The notes beneath the pieces were generated by a model, which did no database searches, was not told the DNA's origin, and was given only the letters and a program-made list of their open reading frames with translations. A DNA stretch of 64,000 nucleotides from Phytohabitans suffuscus (lineage in GTDB: Bacteria > Actinomycetota > Actinomycetes > Mycobacteriales > Micromonosporaceae): the NCBI RefSeq assembly GCF_011764565.1, contig NZ_AP022871.1:5022320-5086319 (forward strand), given 5' to 3'. A program made the position numbers and the translations under genes. Positions 46,001 through 55,070 of this stretch are shown piece after piece (positions within the stretch are counted from its first letter, which is position 1; each line of letters begins with the position of its first letter).

Positions 46001-47999
46001 ACGACCACAAGAAGATGGGCATCACGGCCCGCGGGGCGTGGGAGTCGGTCAAGCGGCACTTCCGCGACCTGGGTGTCGACACGCAGACCGAAGACTTCAC
46101 CACGGTCGGGGTCGGCGACATGTCCGGCGACGTCTTCGGCAACGGGATGCTGCTGTCGCGCCACATCAAGCTCGTGGCGGCCTTCGACCACCGGCACATC
46201 TTCATCGACCCCACGCCCGACCCGGAACGCTCCTATGTGGAGCGCCAGCGACTGTTCGACATGCCGCGCTCGTCGTGGTCCGACTACGACGCCAAGCTCA
46301 TCTCCGAGGGCGGGGAGTCTTCCCGCGTACCATGAAATCCGTCCCGATCTCGCCGCAGGTGCGCGCGGCGCTCGGCATCGACGAGGGTGTGCAGGCCCTT
46401 TCGCCGCTGGAGCTGATGCGCGCGATCCTGCTGGCACCGGTCGATCTACTGTGGAACGGCGGGATCGGCACGTACGTCAAGGCGGCCACCGAGTCCAACG
46501 TGGACGTCGGCGACAAGGCCAACGACGCGATCCGGGTCAACGGTGGGCAGCTGCGCGCCAGGGTGGTCGGCGAGGGCGGAAACCTCGGCCTGACCCAGCG
46601 GGGACGGGTGGAGTTCGCGCTCAAGGGCGGCCGGATCTACACCGACTTCATCGACAACTCGGCCGGCGTCGACTGCTCCGACCACGAGGTCAACATCAAG
46701 ATCCTGCTCGGCGGCGCGATCGCCGACGGCGAGATGACCACACCGGAACGGGACGCGCTGCTCGTCGAGATGACCGACGAGGTCGCCGAGCTGGTCCTGC
46801 GCGACAACTACAGCCAGGCGTGCGCGCTCGGCAGCGCCCGGGCGCAGGCCGACTCGCTGCTGCCCGTGCACCGGCGGATGCTGACCGAGCTGGAGCGCTC
46901 CGGCGCGCTCGACCGGCAGATCGAGGCCCTGCCCAGCGACGAGGAGCTTGAGACGCGCGAGGGCGGCCTGAGCGCGCCCGAGTTCTCGGTGCTGCTCGCG
47001 TACGTGAAGATCGTGCTGGAGAGGGAACTGCTCGCCGACCCGATCGCCGACGAGCAGTGGGCGGCCGAGGTGCTCACCGAGTACTTCCCGCGGCCGCTGC
47101 GCGAGCGCTGCCCGGACCGGATGGGCGAGCACCAGCTGCGCCGCGAGATCGTGGTCACCCAGCTCGTCAACGAGGTCGTCAACCGCGGCGGCACGTCGTT
47201 CGTGTTCCGCGCCATCGAGGAGTCCGGCGCGTCGGCGGCCGACATCATCCGGGCGTACGTGGTGGTGCGCGAGGTGTTCGGCCTCCGCGACCTCTGGGCG
47301 GCCGTGGAGGCGCTCGACAACCAGGTGCCGACGTCCGCGCAGACGATGATCTACCTGGAGTCCCGGCGGCTGCTCGACCGGGCGGTGCGGTGGCTGGTCT
47401 CGTCGCGACGGTCCCCATTGGACGTGCCCGGCGAGATCGAGCGCCTGCGCACCGGCATCACCAGCCTCATGTCCAAGCTGGAGTCGCTCTTTCGGGGTAC
47501 CGAGCGGGAGACCCTGCGCGCACACGCCGCCGGGCTCGCCTCGCACGGCGTGCCCGAGCCGCTCGCCGAGCGAACCACCCGCCTCGTGTACGGCTTCGGC
47601 CTGCTCGACGTCGTGGAGGTCGCCAACAAGAGCGGCCACGAGCTGGACCAGGTGGCGGAGGTCTACTTCGTCCTGTCCGAGCAGTTCCGGGTCGACGACC
47701 TGCTGTCGAAGATCTCGCTGCTGCCACGCGAGGACCGGTGGCAGACGCTGGCCCGGATGGCGCTGCGCTACGACCTGTACGCCGCTCTGGCCGCGCTCAC
47801 CGCGGAGGTGCTCAACTCCACGTCGAGCGACCTGCCGGCCCAGCGCCGGGTCCGCGCCTGGGAGGAGGCGAACGCCTCGTCGATCACCCGGACCCGCAAC
47901 GCGATCGGGGAGTTCGGTGACTCGCGGGCTGACCTGGCGGCGCTTTCGGTGCTCCTGCGCCAGATCCGTACACTCGTCCGGACCGCGGCGGCGGTGTGA
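43046..47999 (+). CDS. gdh: NAD-specific glutamate dehydrogenase (large, ~180 kDa class), frame broken twice
   Basis: Repaired length is 1651 residues, normal for this class, which deaminates glutamate to 2-oxoglutarate for catabolism. N-terminal ACT-like regulatory segments (for example VEIVADDMPFLVDSVTALL) precede the catalytic core ARGGLRWSDRREDFRTEVLG, GLVKAQTVKNAVIVPVGAKG, and the NAD domain with VVGEGGNLGLTQRGR. Breaks occur at about 45848-45855 (GKVIPP to RDVVRHD) and in the G4 run 46312-46315 (LISEGG to VFPRTMKS). Each is fixed by one added base, and both parts stay highly conserved. ATG 43046 follows GGGGAG at about 10 bp. Confidence 0.92.
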
Positions 48000-48054
48000 T
48001 CCGAAGCACGGCAAGACGCGCGTGGGTGGGGGCCGGACAGGTAAAGTCGTGGCG

Positions 48055-48714
48055 ATGCTCGACAAGCGCCTATACCACCACCTCGTGACCTGGCTGGGCC
48101 AGTGGCCCGCCGGTCAGCCGCTGGCCGTGGTCGGCTCCGAGCGGCGCACGCAGCCCGCCTGGGACGGCCGGATCTATCCGATGGCGGGTGTAGGCGCGCC
48201 GAACGGCACGGTGATTTCCGTGCCCCCGCCCCGGGCCGCGGCCGTGCGGGTGCTCGCCGACCAGCCGCTCGACGACCTGCTGGCCAAGCTCCCCGCCGCG
48301 CTGGGCCTCGACGCCGGCCACCGGGCCTACCGGGGCGTGTTCCGCTACTCGCTGCAGCCCGTCCGCATGCCCGACGCCGGCGAGTGGATGCCACACGACG
48401 ACCCGGTGGTGCCGGAGTGGCTGTGGCCCTTCGGCGGCGACGTGCTCGTCGCCCGCGACCCCGACACGGGCGCCTACCTGGCCGGCGTCGGCATCAAGCG
48501 CCACGACGCCTACGGCAACGAGCTGTCCGTCGGCACCGAGGAGGCAGCCCGCGGCCGCGGCCTGGCCCGCCGCCTGGTCGCCCAGGCCGCCCGGCGCGTG
48601 CTCGACGAGGGCGCGGTCCCGACCTACCTCCACGCGTTCGACAACACCGCCTCCGCGAAGGTCGCCGAGGCCGCCGGCTTCCCCGATCGTGGCTGGACCG
48701 TCTACGGCATCTAG
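48055..48714 (+). CDS. GNAT family acetyltransferase
   Basis: A 219-residue protein. The C-terminal half (about 140-215) is a GNAT domain with VGTEEAARGRGLARRLVAQA as the acetyl-CoA loop and a final NTASAKVAEAAGFPDRGW. The N-terminal half is unassigned. ATG 48055 is used; GTG 48049 is possible. It lies 55 bp after the NAD-glutamate dehydrogenase. Substrate unknown. Confidence 0.87.
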   Translation: MLDKRLYHHLVTWLGQWPAGQPLAVVGSERRTQPAWDGRIYPMAGVGAPNGTVISVPPPRAAAVRVLADQPLDDLLAKLPAALGLDAGHRAYRGVFRYSLQPVRMPDAGEWMPHDDPVVPEWLWPFGGDVLVARDPDTGAYLAGVGIKRHDAYGNELSVGTEEAARGRGLARRLVAQAARRVLDEGAVPTYLHAFDNTASAKVAEAAGFPDRGWTVYGI

Positions 48715-49850
48715 AGACCTTCGCGGTCAGCGTGCGGGTCCGTCCACAGTGGCCTGCTGGGTGGCCGGAGGTGAGCACCGCCGACCCACCAATATGGACA
48801 GACCCGGAATCCCTTGACCCCCGGATGGTCTCCTCGTGAGGCCCCTTGATCGGTGGCAACACGGCCTGATCGTGGGCCTCAGCTGCCCCTGCGGGTGAAT
48901 GTTTACCCAAACCATGCCCTGCCGGCATTTCACGCTGGGTCCGGGCGAACGGTCACCGCACTGACCGCCCCTTTCCCGTGATCGACGCTTCGGGATCTGT
49001 GGTACACAGCTGTCCCTCCGGCGGCGGCTAGGTACCACGATCTGCCCAGAGCCGGCCGACGGCGACGTGGATGGAGGACCGGTCCCGCCGCACGGACCTC
49101 GACGCCCCGAAACTCCGTAGACGCCCCTCGCTGGCGCGAGTTGCGCCGGGACAGTGACGGCAAGCCACGGCGGCGGCCCCAGCGGCCAGACACACGCGCG
49201 GTCAGCAATTCTCCCGGCTACGTTTTTTCGCAGGTCACAGCAGTCCTCGAATTAGCCAGCAGAGTCCTGCGGGGGCAGTTGAGGTCCACGATCACGCTGG
49301 CGACGAGAGCAAACCGGGCGAATCCGGCGGTGACGCGATCCTGTCCTTCGCTGGCACGACTCGCGGTCGCGGATCGTGGTACCAACCTGCCCCCAGAGGG
49401 GCGGATTCGTACCACGATCCGCCGGAACCGGTCTCCAGTCTCCACGGCAGATGGACAAATCGGTAGAAACCGCTGTGGGCCCCGAAGCTCCGTAGATCCC
49501 TCCGGGGCAGGGTGCGAGTCTGTCCACAGTGACCCGCGCGGACGGTTGCTTTCTGTTGATTTGTCCGTCTGTCGCGGGCCCCGAGGCGTCGGCTCGGCGA
49601 GCGCCAGCGAGCCGCGGACCGCAGCGATGCCCGCGGGAAAGCACCTCAAGAAGACGCTCCGCTGCGCTCCACGTCTCCCCGGGGCCCGCGCAAACGGCCC
49701 GCAGGTGAGACGGACCGGGGTACATCTCCGGAACCTTCAGGTTAGCCGCGTGAGCGCAGCGCGGTCCACAATGGAGAGACAAGCTGTCGCGGCATCGCCT
49801 TTACCTGGCGGGTAATCGACGGGGCGGCGGCGCCGTGACAGGGTCGGATC
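48715..49850. repeat. Long non-coding repeat region R4
   Basis: 1.1 kb with no credible gene. It holds fragments of the repeat family in both orientations: upstream-module pieces (GTCCGTCCACAGTGG near 48750; GAGTCTGTCCACAGTGACC near 49510), an inverted M3 fragment (48783-48805), a degenerate hairpin (about 48993-49043), and a core hairpin in minus orientation (49371-49420) with its conserved tract running down to about 49270. It looks older or more rearranged than R1-R3. Confidence 0.72.
49371..49420 (-). repeat. Core hairpin H2, inverted copy in R4
   Basis: GGATCGTGGTAC and GTACCACGATCC are perfect 12-bp arms. Read on the minus strand it has the same inner GCCCC-TCT-GGGGGC stem as the other copies. 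Position 11 pairs C-G here, where R1/R2/R5 have a C-A mismatch and R3 has T-A. Confidence 0.83.
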
Positions 49851-50219
49851 ATGAGTGATTTCAAGGAGCTTGCCGACCGGTACATCGCCGCCTGGAACGA
49901 GCCGGACGCGGACGTGCGCCGTGCCGCGATCGGGGGGCTGTGGGCGGACGACGGGACGTACACCGATCCGCTCGCGTCCGTTGTCGGGCATGACGCCATC
50001 GCGGCGGTCGTCGCCGGTGCGCGGGAGCGGTTTCCGGGCTACATGTTTCGGCTGCTCGGCCCGGTCGAGGGGCACCACGGGATCGGGCGGTTCGCGTGGG
50101 AGCTGGTGCCTGGGGCGGGCGGGGAGTCCGTGGTCGAGGGCTCGGACGTGGCGGTCGTGGGTGACGACGGGCGCATCAAGGGCGTGTACGGCTTCCTCGA
50201 CAAGGTGCCAGCCGCATGA
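49851..50219 (+). CDS. SnoaL-like / NTF2-fold protein
   Basis: A 122-residue alpha+beta barrel protein: DFKELADRYIAAWNEPDADV, LWADDGTYTDPLASVVGHDA, then strands ending GRIKGVYGFLDKVP. The fold is common to small isomerases, hydrolases and ligand-binding proteins, and no catalytic set is evident. A dyad TTACC-N5-GGTAA at 49801-49815 lies 35 bp upstream. It converges with the XRE regulator gene (12 bp between stops); such regulators often sit beside small enzymes, but control is not shown. Confidence 0.82.
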   Translation: MSDFKELADRYIAAWNEPDADVRRAAIGGLWADDGTYTDPLASVVGHDAIAAVVAGARERFPGYMFRLLGPVEGHHGIGRFAWELVPGAGGESVVEGSDVAVVGDDGRIKGVYGFLDKVPAA

Positions 50220-50231
50220 CTGACCGGTCAG

Positions 50232-50999
50232 TCAGAGTGACTGGAGGTACTTCCTGGTGTCGTCGTCGGCGGGGAAGAAGCTCTCGATCGCCAGCTCGGC
50301 CACCGTGATGTCCAGCGGCGTGCCGAACGTCGCCGTGGTGCTGAAGAACGCCAGCTCCCGCTCCCGGTGGCGCAGGCGCAGCGGCACCGCGAAGCTGGAC
50401 GGCCCGGGTGTCTCGACGTCGGCTCCGGGCTCGCCGCCGGGATAGCCGCGCAGCTCGTCGTAGAGGGCGGCCAGCTCGTCGTCGCCGGTGAGCAGCTGGC
50501 GGCGCATCCGTTCGAGCAGGTGGGCCCGCCACTGCGGCAGGTTGGCGACACGGGGCGCCATCCCGTCCGGATGGAGGGTGAGCCGCATGACGTTGAGCGG
50601 CGGCGCGAGCAGCTCGGGCGCGACCCCTTCGGTGAGTACGGCCACGCTGGTGTTGGCGTCGACCAGCCGCCAGGCCCGGTCGACCACCACGGCCGGGTAC
50701 GGCTCGTGCCCGGCCAGGATCTGCCGGATCGCGTCGCGGACGGCGGTCAGCTCCGGCGAGTCGAGGGGAGCGGCGGGGTAGGCCGGTGCGTAGCCGGCGG
50801 CGAGCAGCAGCTCGTTGCGGTCGCGCAGCGGTACGTCCAGGTGATCGGCCAGGCGTAGCAGCATCTCCCGGCTGGGCGCCGCCCGGCCGGTCTCCACGAA
50901 GCTCAGGTGCCGCGTGGAGACCTCGGCCTGGATGGCCAGCTCCAGCTGGCTGAGCCGCCGCACCTGGCGCCACCGCCGCAGGAGCTGTCCAACCGTCAT
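50232..50999 (-). CDS. XRE family regulator with MmyB-like ligand domain
   Basis: A 255-residue transcription factor. A helix-turn-helix (residues 5-62; LSQLELAIQAEVSTRHLSFV) is followed by the MmyB-type PAS-like domain (about 95-250; YPAVVVDRAWRLVDANTSV, NVMRLTLHPDGM). This family in actinobacteria often binds fatty acids or other small ligands. The ATG at 50999 directly follows GGGAGG, unusually close, so the true start may lie elsewhere. Confidence 0.88.
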   Translation of the reverse strand: MTVGQLLRRWRQVRRLSQLELAIQAEVSTRHLSFVETGRAAPSREMLLRLADHLDVPLRDRNELLLAAGYAPAYPAAPLDSPELTAVRDAIRQILAGHEPYPAVVVDRAWRLVDANTSVAVLTEGVAPELLAPPLNVMRLTLHPDGMAPRVANLPQWRAHLLERMRRQLLTGDDELAALYDELRGYPGGEPGADVETPGPSSFAVPLRLRHRERELAFFSTTATFGTPLDITVAELAIESFFPADDDTRKYLQSL

Positions 51000-51093
51000 C
51001 CTCCCGATGCTATGGCCTGTACCAAACTCCTTTCCGGGCTGCGCCAGCGAACACACTCCAAAGCGCCAGGCAGGGACGCCAGCGCAAAGCACC

Positions 51094-51198
51094 GGTCCCG
51101 GGCGCCAGCAAACAACGCCCAATGCGCCGGTCCCGGACGCCGGCGAACGACGCCCGATGCGCCGAGTCCGGACGCCGGCGAACGACGCCCGATGCGCA
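51094..51198. repeat. Three tandem 35-bp repeats upstream of the XRE gene
   Basis: Units at 51094-51128, 51129-51163 and 51164-51198 share CCGGACGCCGGCGAACGAC with few differences, and a weaker fourth lies to the left. They occupy the gap between the XRE start and the membrane-protein stop and could be regulator-binding repeats or simple array DNA. Confidence 0.8.
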
Positions 51199-51211
51199 CC
51201 AGACCCGCCCG

Positions 51212-51259
51212 CCAGCGGCCAACGCCTAAGACGCTCCAGCGGCCAACGCCTATGGCGCT
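51212..51259. repeat. Two tandem 24-bp repeats over the membrane-protein stop
   Basis: CCAGCGGCCAACGCCTAAGACGCT is followed by a copy with three changes. The second unit includes the last codons and stop (51250-51252) of the leftward membrane-protein gene. Confidence 0.8.
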
Positions 51260-52392
51260 CCAGCGGTGGCGAGTGCGTCAACCGCTGGTTGGCGGGGTAT
51301 GGGCGCGGGCGCCGGTGCGGGCGGCGGGGGTGGCGGGGGTGGCGGGCTCGGGGCCGGCTGCTCCCGCGGCGCCGGCGCTTCGGCGCTGGGCACCCGGTCG
51401 AGCACGTTGTTGGCCTGCCGGTCGACCAGCCGGGTGACGAGCTGCTGGGCGTAGCCGAGCACGAGCGCGTACGCGACGATCTGCTGTGGACTGTCCAATC
51501 CGGACAGTCCGGGGAAGAACTCGCCGCCGAGCAGCAGCAGGGCGCTGAGCGAGACCAGCGCGCCGGCCGGGAGCTTGAGCAGGGCGAGTGCCACCGGCAC
51601 CCCGTACGGCGTGGAGGTGCCACGGATCCCGCGGATCGCCACCATCGCGCTGAGCGAGCCGCCCACCAGGCCGAGCAGTTCGACCAGGAAGATGTCCCAG
51701 CGGCTCGGGCCGCTCGCGCCGGCCGGGCAGCTGTGCACCTCGGCGCCGCCGGCCGCGATGTTGGTGAAGCAGAGGTTGATCAGCTCGGGCCTGAGCGTGC
51801 CGATCCAGCCCAGTCCGAGGGCGAGCAGGAGCATGAAGAAGGCGGAGAAGAGCAGCATGTTGCGGAGGCTGCGCACCCGGGAGTACTGCTCGTCGGAGGC
51901 GGCGAAGCCCCACTGGAGGGCGGTCCGGTAGGCGGCCCGCTCGGCGGCGGCGGGACGGTCGGGGTCACCGGGCGCGGGCCACTCGTCGATCAGCTGCCGG
52001 CGTGCCTCGGCGCAGCGCGGGTCCGGCTTGCTGAACGTCTGCTCCACCAGCGCGATCACGGCGTGCCGCCCTGCGGTCAGGTCCTCCTTCGGCGTCACCG
52101 AGACCATCAGCACCTCGGCGTTGTGGAGGTGGGCCCAGGCGGAGGTGATGTGGGCACCGGTGAGCCAGTCGCGAAAGCCGGTCAGGCGCCGCCGCTGGTC
52201 GGTCGCGTTGCGGGCGGCGTCGAGGTGCTTGTCGATCGAGACCTTGGCGGCGCGCCAAGGCTCCGTGTCGTCTCGGGTCGCCTCGAGCTGGGCTTCGATG
52301 AGCGCGGCACGGGCGACCACGATCTCCCGCCAGCCGCCTACCCGTCTCGGGCTGCGCTTGGGTTTCTGCTGGCGCGCGTGAGGTTCGGCCAT
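51250..52392 (-). CDS. Hypothetical membrane protein with Pro-rich C-terminus
   Basis: A 380-residue protein. The N-terminal half (1-185) is soluble and helical; then come about four hydrophobic segments (MLLFSAFFMLLLALGLGWI, FLVELLGLVGGSLSAMVAI, PAGALVSLSALLLLGG, IVAYALVLGYAQQLVTR) and a cytosolic tail with long Pro runs. ATG 52392 is preceded by GGAG at 7 bp, whereas the upstream TTG lacks a site. I do not recognise a family; the last segments resemble the C-terminal part of ion-channel-like bacterial proteins of unknown role. Confidence 0.75.
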   Translation of the reverse strand: MAEPHARQQKPKRSPRRVGGWREIVVARAALIEAQLEATRDDTEPWRAAKVSIDKHLDAARNATDQRRRLTGFRDWLTGAHITSAWAHLHNAEVLMVSVTPKEDLTAGRHAVIALVEQTFSKPDPRCAEARRQLIDEWPAPGDPDRPAAAERAAYRTALQWGFAASDEQYSRVRSLRNMLLFSAFFMLLLALGLGWIGTLRPELINLCFTNIAAGGAEVHSCPAGASGPSRWDIFLVELLGLVGGSLSAMVAIRGIRGTSTPYGVPVALALLKLPAGALVSLSALLLLGGEFFPGLSGLDSPQQIVAYALVLGYAQQLVTRLVDRQANNVLDRVPSAEAPAPREQPAPSPPPPPPPPPAPAPAPIPRQPAVDALATAGAP

Positions 52393-52455
52393 GCACTCCG
52401 GAATCCCACGGTCACGGAGTGCTGTCAACCGCTGTGTCGCTAAGGCGTCCCGCGG

Positions 52456-53297
52456 TCACTCCGAAGGGGAGATCAACCGGTGTCGCATCGTGCCGAGACC
52501 TTCGATCGTGGTCTCCATCACGTCGCCGGGCGCCAGGTAGCGCGGCGGCTTGCGGCCCATGCCGACGCCCGGCGGGGTGCCGGTGAAGATGAGGTCGCCG
52601 GGCAGCAGCGTGCAGACGGCGGAGAGGTAGGCGATCAGCTCCGGGATCGGGAAGACCATCGAGCTGGTGTTGCCGTCCTGCATGACCTCGCCGTTGACCG
52701 TGCAGCGCAGCGCGAGGTCGCCGGGGTCGCCGGCCTCGTCGAGGGTGACCAGGTAGGGACCCACGGGGCCGAAGCCGGGGTAGGACTTGGCGAGGCTGAA
52801 CTGCGCCGGCTGCCCGCGCCGCTGCACCTCGCGCTCGGAGATGTCCTGCCCGACGGAGAGGCCGGCCACGTGGCCCCAGGCGTCCTCCCGGCGCACGCCG
52901 GTGGCGGCCCGGCCGATCACCGCGACGAGCTCGACCTCCCAGTCCACATTGGCGCTGGGCAGCACGATGTCGCCGGACGGCCCGGCGATGGACGTGACGA
53001 ACTTCGTGAAGATCATCGGGTAGTCGGGCAGCGGGTGGCCGGACTCGGCCGCGTGGTCGGCGTAGTTGAGGCCGACCGCGAAGATCTGCCGGGGCGGGGT
53101 GAGATCGGACCGAGGGCGGCCTCGTCGAGCTTGCCGGTGGGCGCGGGCCCCTGCGCGGCCCAGGCCGTGAAGTCGTCCCAGTCGTCGTACGCCGACTGCG
53201 GGTCGGGCCCGAACCGGCCCTCACTCGCCGTAGCCACGTCGACAACCTCGTCGCCCGTCACGATGACGAGCCGCCCGTCCTGATTACCCAGCCGCAT
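52456..53297 (-). CDS. Fumarylacetoacetate hydrolase family protein, frame broken once
   Basis: About 280 residues when repaired. The fold hydrolyses or decarboxylates acylpyruvate-like compounds. Metal ligands appear as E-x-E in DWEVELVAVIG and Asp in VGQDISEREVQ; the typical LLPGDLIFTGTPPGVGMG is present. The frame shifts in the GGGGCGGGG tract 53091-53099; one base joins LGPIS to PPRQIFAVGLNYADH. ATG 53297. The actual substrate is unknown. Confidence 0.88.
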
Positions 53298-53324
53298 GGC
53301 AGGCACCCTACTTCAGCGAAATGA

Positions 53325-53368
53325 CGAACCGCGGACCCGGTCAGGGGCAATACCGGGCCCGCGGTTCG
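53325..53368 (-). terminator. Terminator after the GH3 gene
   Basis: CGAACCGCGGACCCGGT (53325-53341) and ACCGGGCCCGCGGTTCG (53352-53368) form a 17-bp stem with one mismatch and a 10-nt loop, located between the leftward GH3 stop and the FAH-family start. Confidence 0.8.
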
Positions 53369-53489
53369 CTTTGACTCCCCAGGTCGTGGTCTGTGTCGTG
53401 CCGGAAACGCTACGTGCGAGTAAATGGCCTTTCAAGAGGAGAAGGGCGGAAATGGTCCGTTCGGCCGAGTAGTGGGCGATTACGGAGAG

Positions 53490-54947
53490 TCATGCCAGGC
53501 CGAGGGCCTCCGCGGCGGCGCGGCCGTTGGCGTAGCTCGCCCCGTACGTGGTCACGAACGCCCGCGCACCCGCCGGCCGCCACCGCGACGGCCAGCCCAT
53601 CTCCACGACCGCGACCGGGTGGCTGGCGGCCAGCGTCTCGATCAGCGTGCGCGCCTCGGGCAGCCGGTGCGCGTGCCGCCCGACCACCACGATCGGCCGG
53701 GTGCCGGCGCGGGCGAGCAGGTCTGCCGCGACAGCGTCGGCCGCCGCCACGCGCACCTGCTCGGTGCCGTTGATGTGCGGGCCGAGGCCCCACGGCACCG
53801 GCCCCTCGGCGATCGTCGAGGAGGCGACGAGCTGTACGACCAGCGGGGTGGCGAGCCCGGCCATCCCTTTCAGGCTCCCCTCCACGTGGACGGCGCGCCG
53901 CGCGGCCGCGTACCCGAGGTCGGCCGTCTGGACCGGGGCCGGTGCGGAGCGTGACGTCCACGCGGCGAGCGCGTCGACCCGCGCGGCGGCCTCCTCGACC
54001 CGCGCGACCGGAAGGCGCCCGCCGGAGATCGCGCCCACGATCTCGGCGGCGACCTTCTCGACCAGCGCGGCGTCCACCCTGGCGCCGATGCAGAGCAGGT
54101 CGGCGCCGGCGGCGAGCGCGGGCACGGCGGCGCGGGCGGTGCCGCCGGCGGCGAGCGCGGCGCCCTTCATCTCCAGGGCGTCGGTGATGACCGCACCGGT
54201 GAAGCCGAGCTCGCCGCGGAGCAGGTCGACCAGCGCGGCGCGGCTGAACGTGGCCGGGCCGTCGCCGGTGAGCGCGGGCACCCGGATGTGCGCCGTCATG
54301 ATGGACCTGGCGCCGGCCTCGACCACCGCGGCGAAGGGCGGCAGGTCGCGGGCGCGCAGCAGGTCGAGCGGGGCGTCCACAGTGGGTAGTTCGAGGTGCG
54401 AGTCGGCGACCGTCGCGCCGTGGCCGGGGAAGTGCTTGGCGCACGCGGCCACGCCGGCGTCCTGCAGCCCGGCGACCGCCGCCGCGGCGTGCGCGGCCAC
54501 CTGCGCGGGGTCGGCGCCGAACGAGCGGGTACCGATGATCGGGTTTTCGTCGGCCGTGTTGACGTCGACCGTGGGCGCCAGGTTGAGGTTGACGCCGACC
54601 GCGGCCAGCTCCGCGCCGATCGCCTCGTACACCCGCTGCGTCAGCGAGGCGTCACCCACCGCGCCGAGGGCGGCGTTTCCGGGATACGGGCTGCCGGTCG
54701 TGTGCGCGAGCCGGGTGACGTCGCCACCCTCTTCATCGATCGCGATCACCACGTCGTCGCGGGCGGCCCGGAGGGCGGCGGTGACGGTGGCGACCTGCGC
54801 GGGCTCTGCGATGTTGTAACCGAACAGCGTGTAACCGGCCAGCCCTTCGCCGACCAGGTCGACCGCCCAGCCCGGCGCGCTGGTGCCCGGAAAGGCGGCG
54901 AGCAGCGTACGCAGGGCAAGTCGGCGCAGCCCAGGATCGAGCGACAT
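53490..54947 (-). CDS. Glycoside hydrolase family 3 beta-N-acetylhexosaminidase (NagZ-like)
   Basis: A 485-residue enzyme that removes GlcNAc from muropeptides or chitin oligosaccharides. The NagZ loop KHFPGHGATVADSHLELP supplies the Asp-His acid/base dyad, and the nucleophile Asp is in VITDALEMKGA. A C-terminal alpha/beta domain (about 330-485) is present as in two-domain bacterial forms. No signal peptide is seen, so it is probably cytosolic. It is divergent from a ROK regulator across 123 bp, a common pairing for amino-sugar recycling. Confidence 0.92.
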   Translation of the reverse strand: MSLDPGLRRLALRTLLAAFPGTSAPGWAVDLVGEGLAGYTLFGYNIAEPAQVATVTAALRAARDDVVIAIDEEGGDVTRLAHTTGSPYPGNAALGAVGDASLTQRVYEAIGAELAAVGVNLNLAPTVDVNTADENPIIGTRSFGADPAQVAAHAAAAVAGLQDAGVAACAKHFPGHGATVADSHLELPTVDAPLDLLRARDLPPFAAVVEAGARSIMTAHIRVPALTGDGPATFSRAALVDLLRGELGFTGAVITDALEMKGAALAAGGTARAAVPALAAGADLLCIGARVDAALVEKVAAEIVGAISGGRLPVARVEEAAARVDALAAWTSRSAPAPVQTADLGYAAARRAVHVEGSLKGMAGLATPLVVQLVASSTIAEGPVPWGLGPHINGTEQVRVAAADAVAADLLARAGTRPIVVVGRHAHRLPEARTLIETLAASHPVAVVEMGWPSRWRPAGARAFVTTYGASYANGRAAAEALGLA

Positions 54948-55016
54948 GATGGGAACCCCTTCTGTCCAGCCGGCTGACCGCCGGAGCGGCCCTGGCCGAT
55001 TACGCTACGCCTACGC

Positions 55017-55045
55017 GGTTAAGTGAGTAAGGTTTAACTGTTAAG
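55017..55045. promoter_or_regulatory. Candidate ROK operator in the GH3/ROK divergent gap
   Basis: TTAAC-T-GTTAA is a perfect dyad at 55034-55044 inside GGTTTAACTGTTAAGTC, with a related GGTTAAGT half-site at 55018-55025. AT-rich sites stand out in this DNA and are suited to a ROK/NagC-type repressor controlling both genes. Confidence 0.55.
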
Positions 55046-55070
55046 TCTCCTAAATACTAGAGGACGGTAG

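Noticed and set aside
42998..48065. Long minus-strand frames opposite NAD-glutamate dehydrogenase
   Set aside because: The plus strand carries conserved dehydrogenase motifs in all three segments; antisense frames are typical of high-GC DNA.
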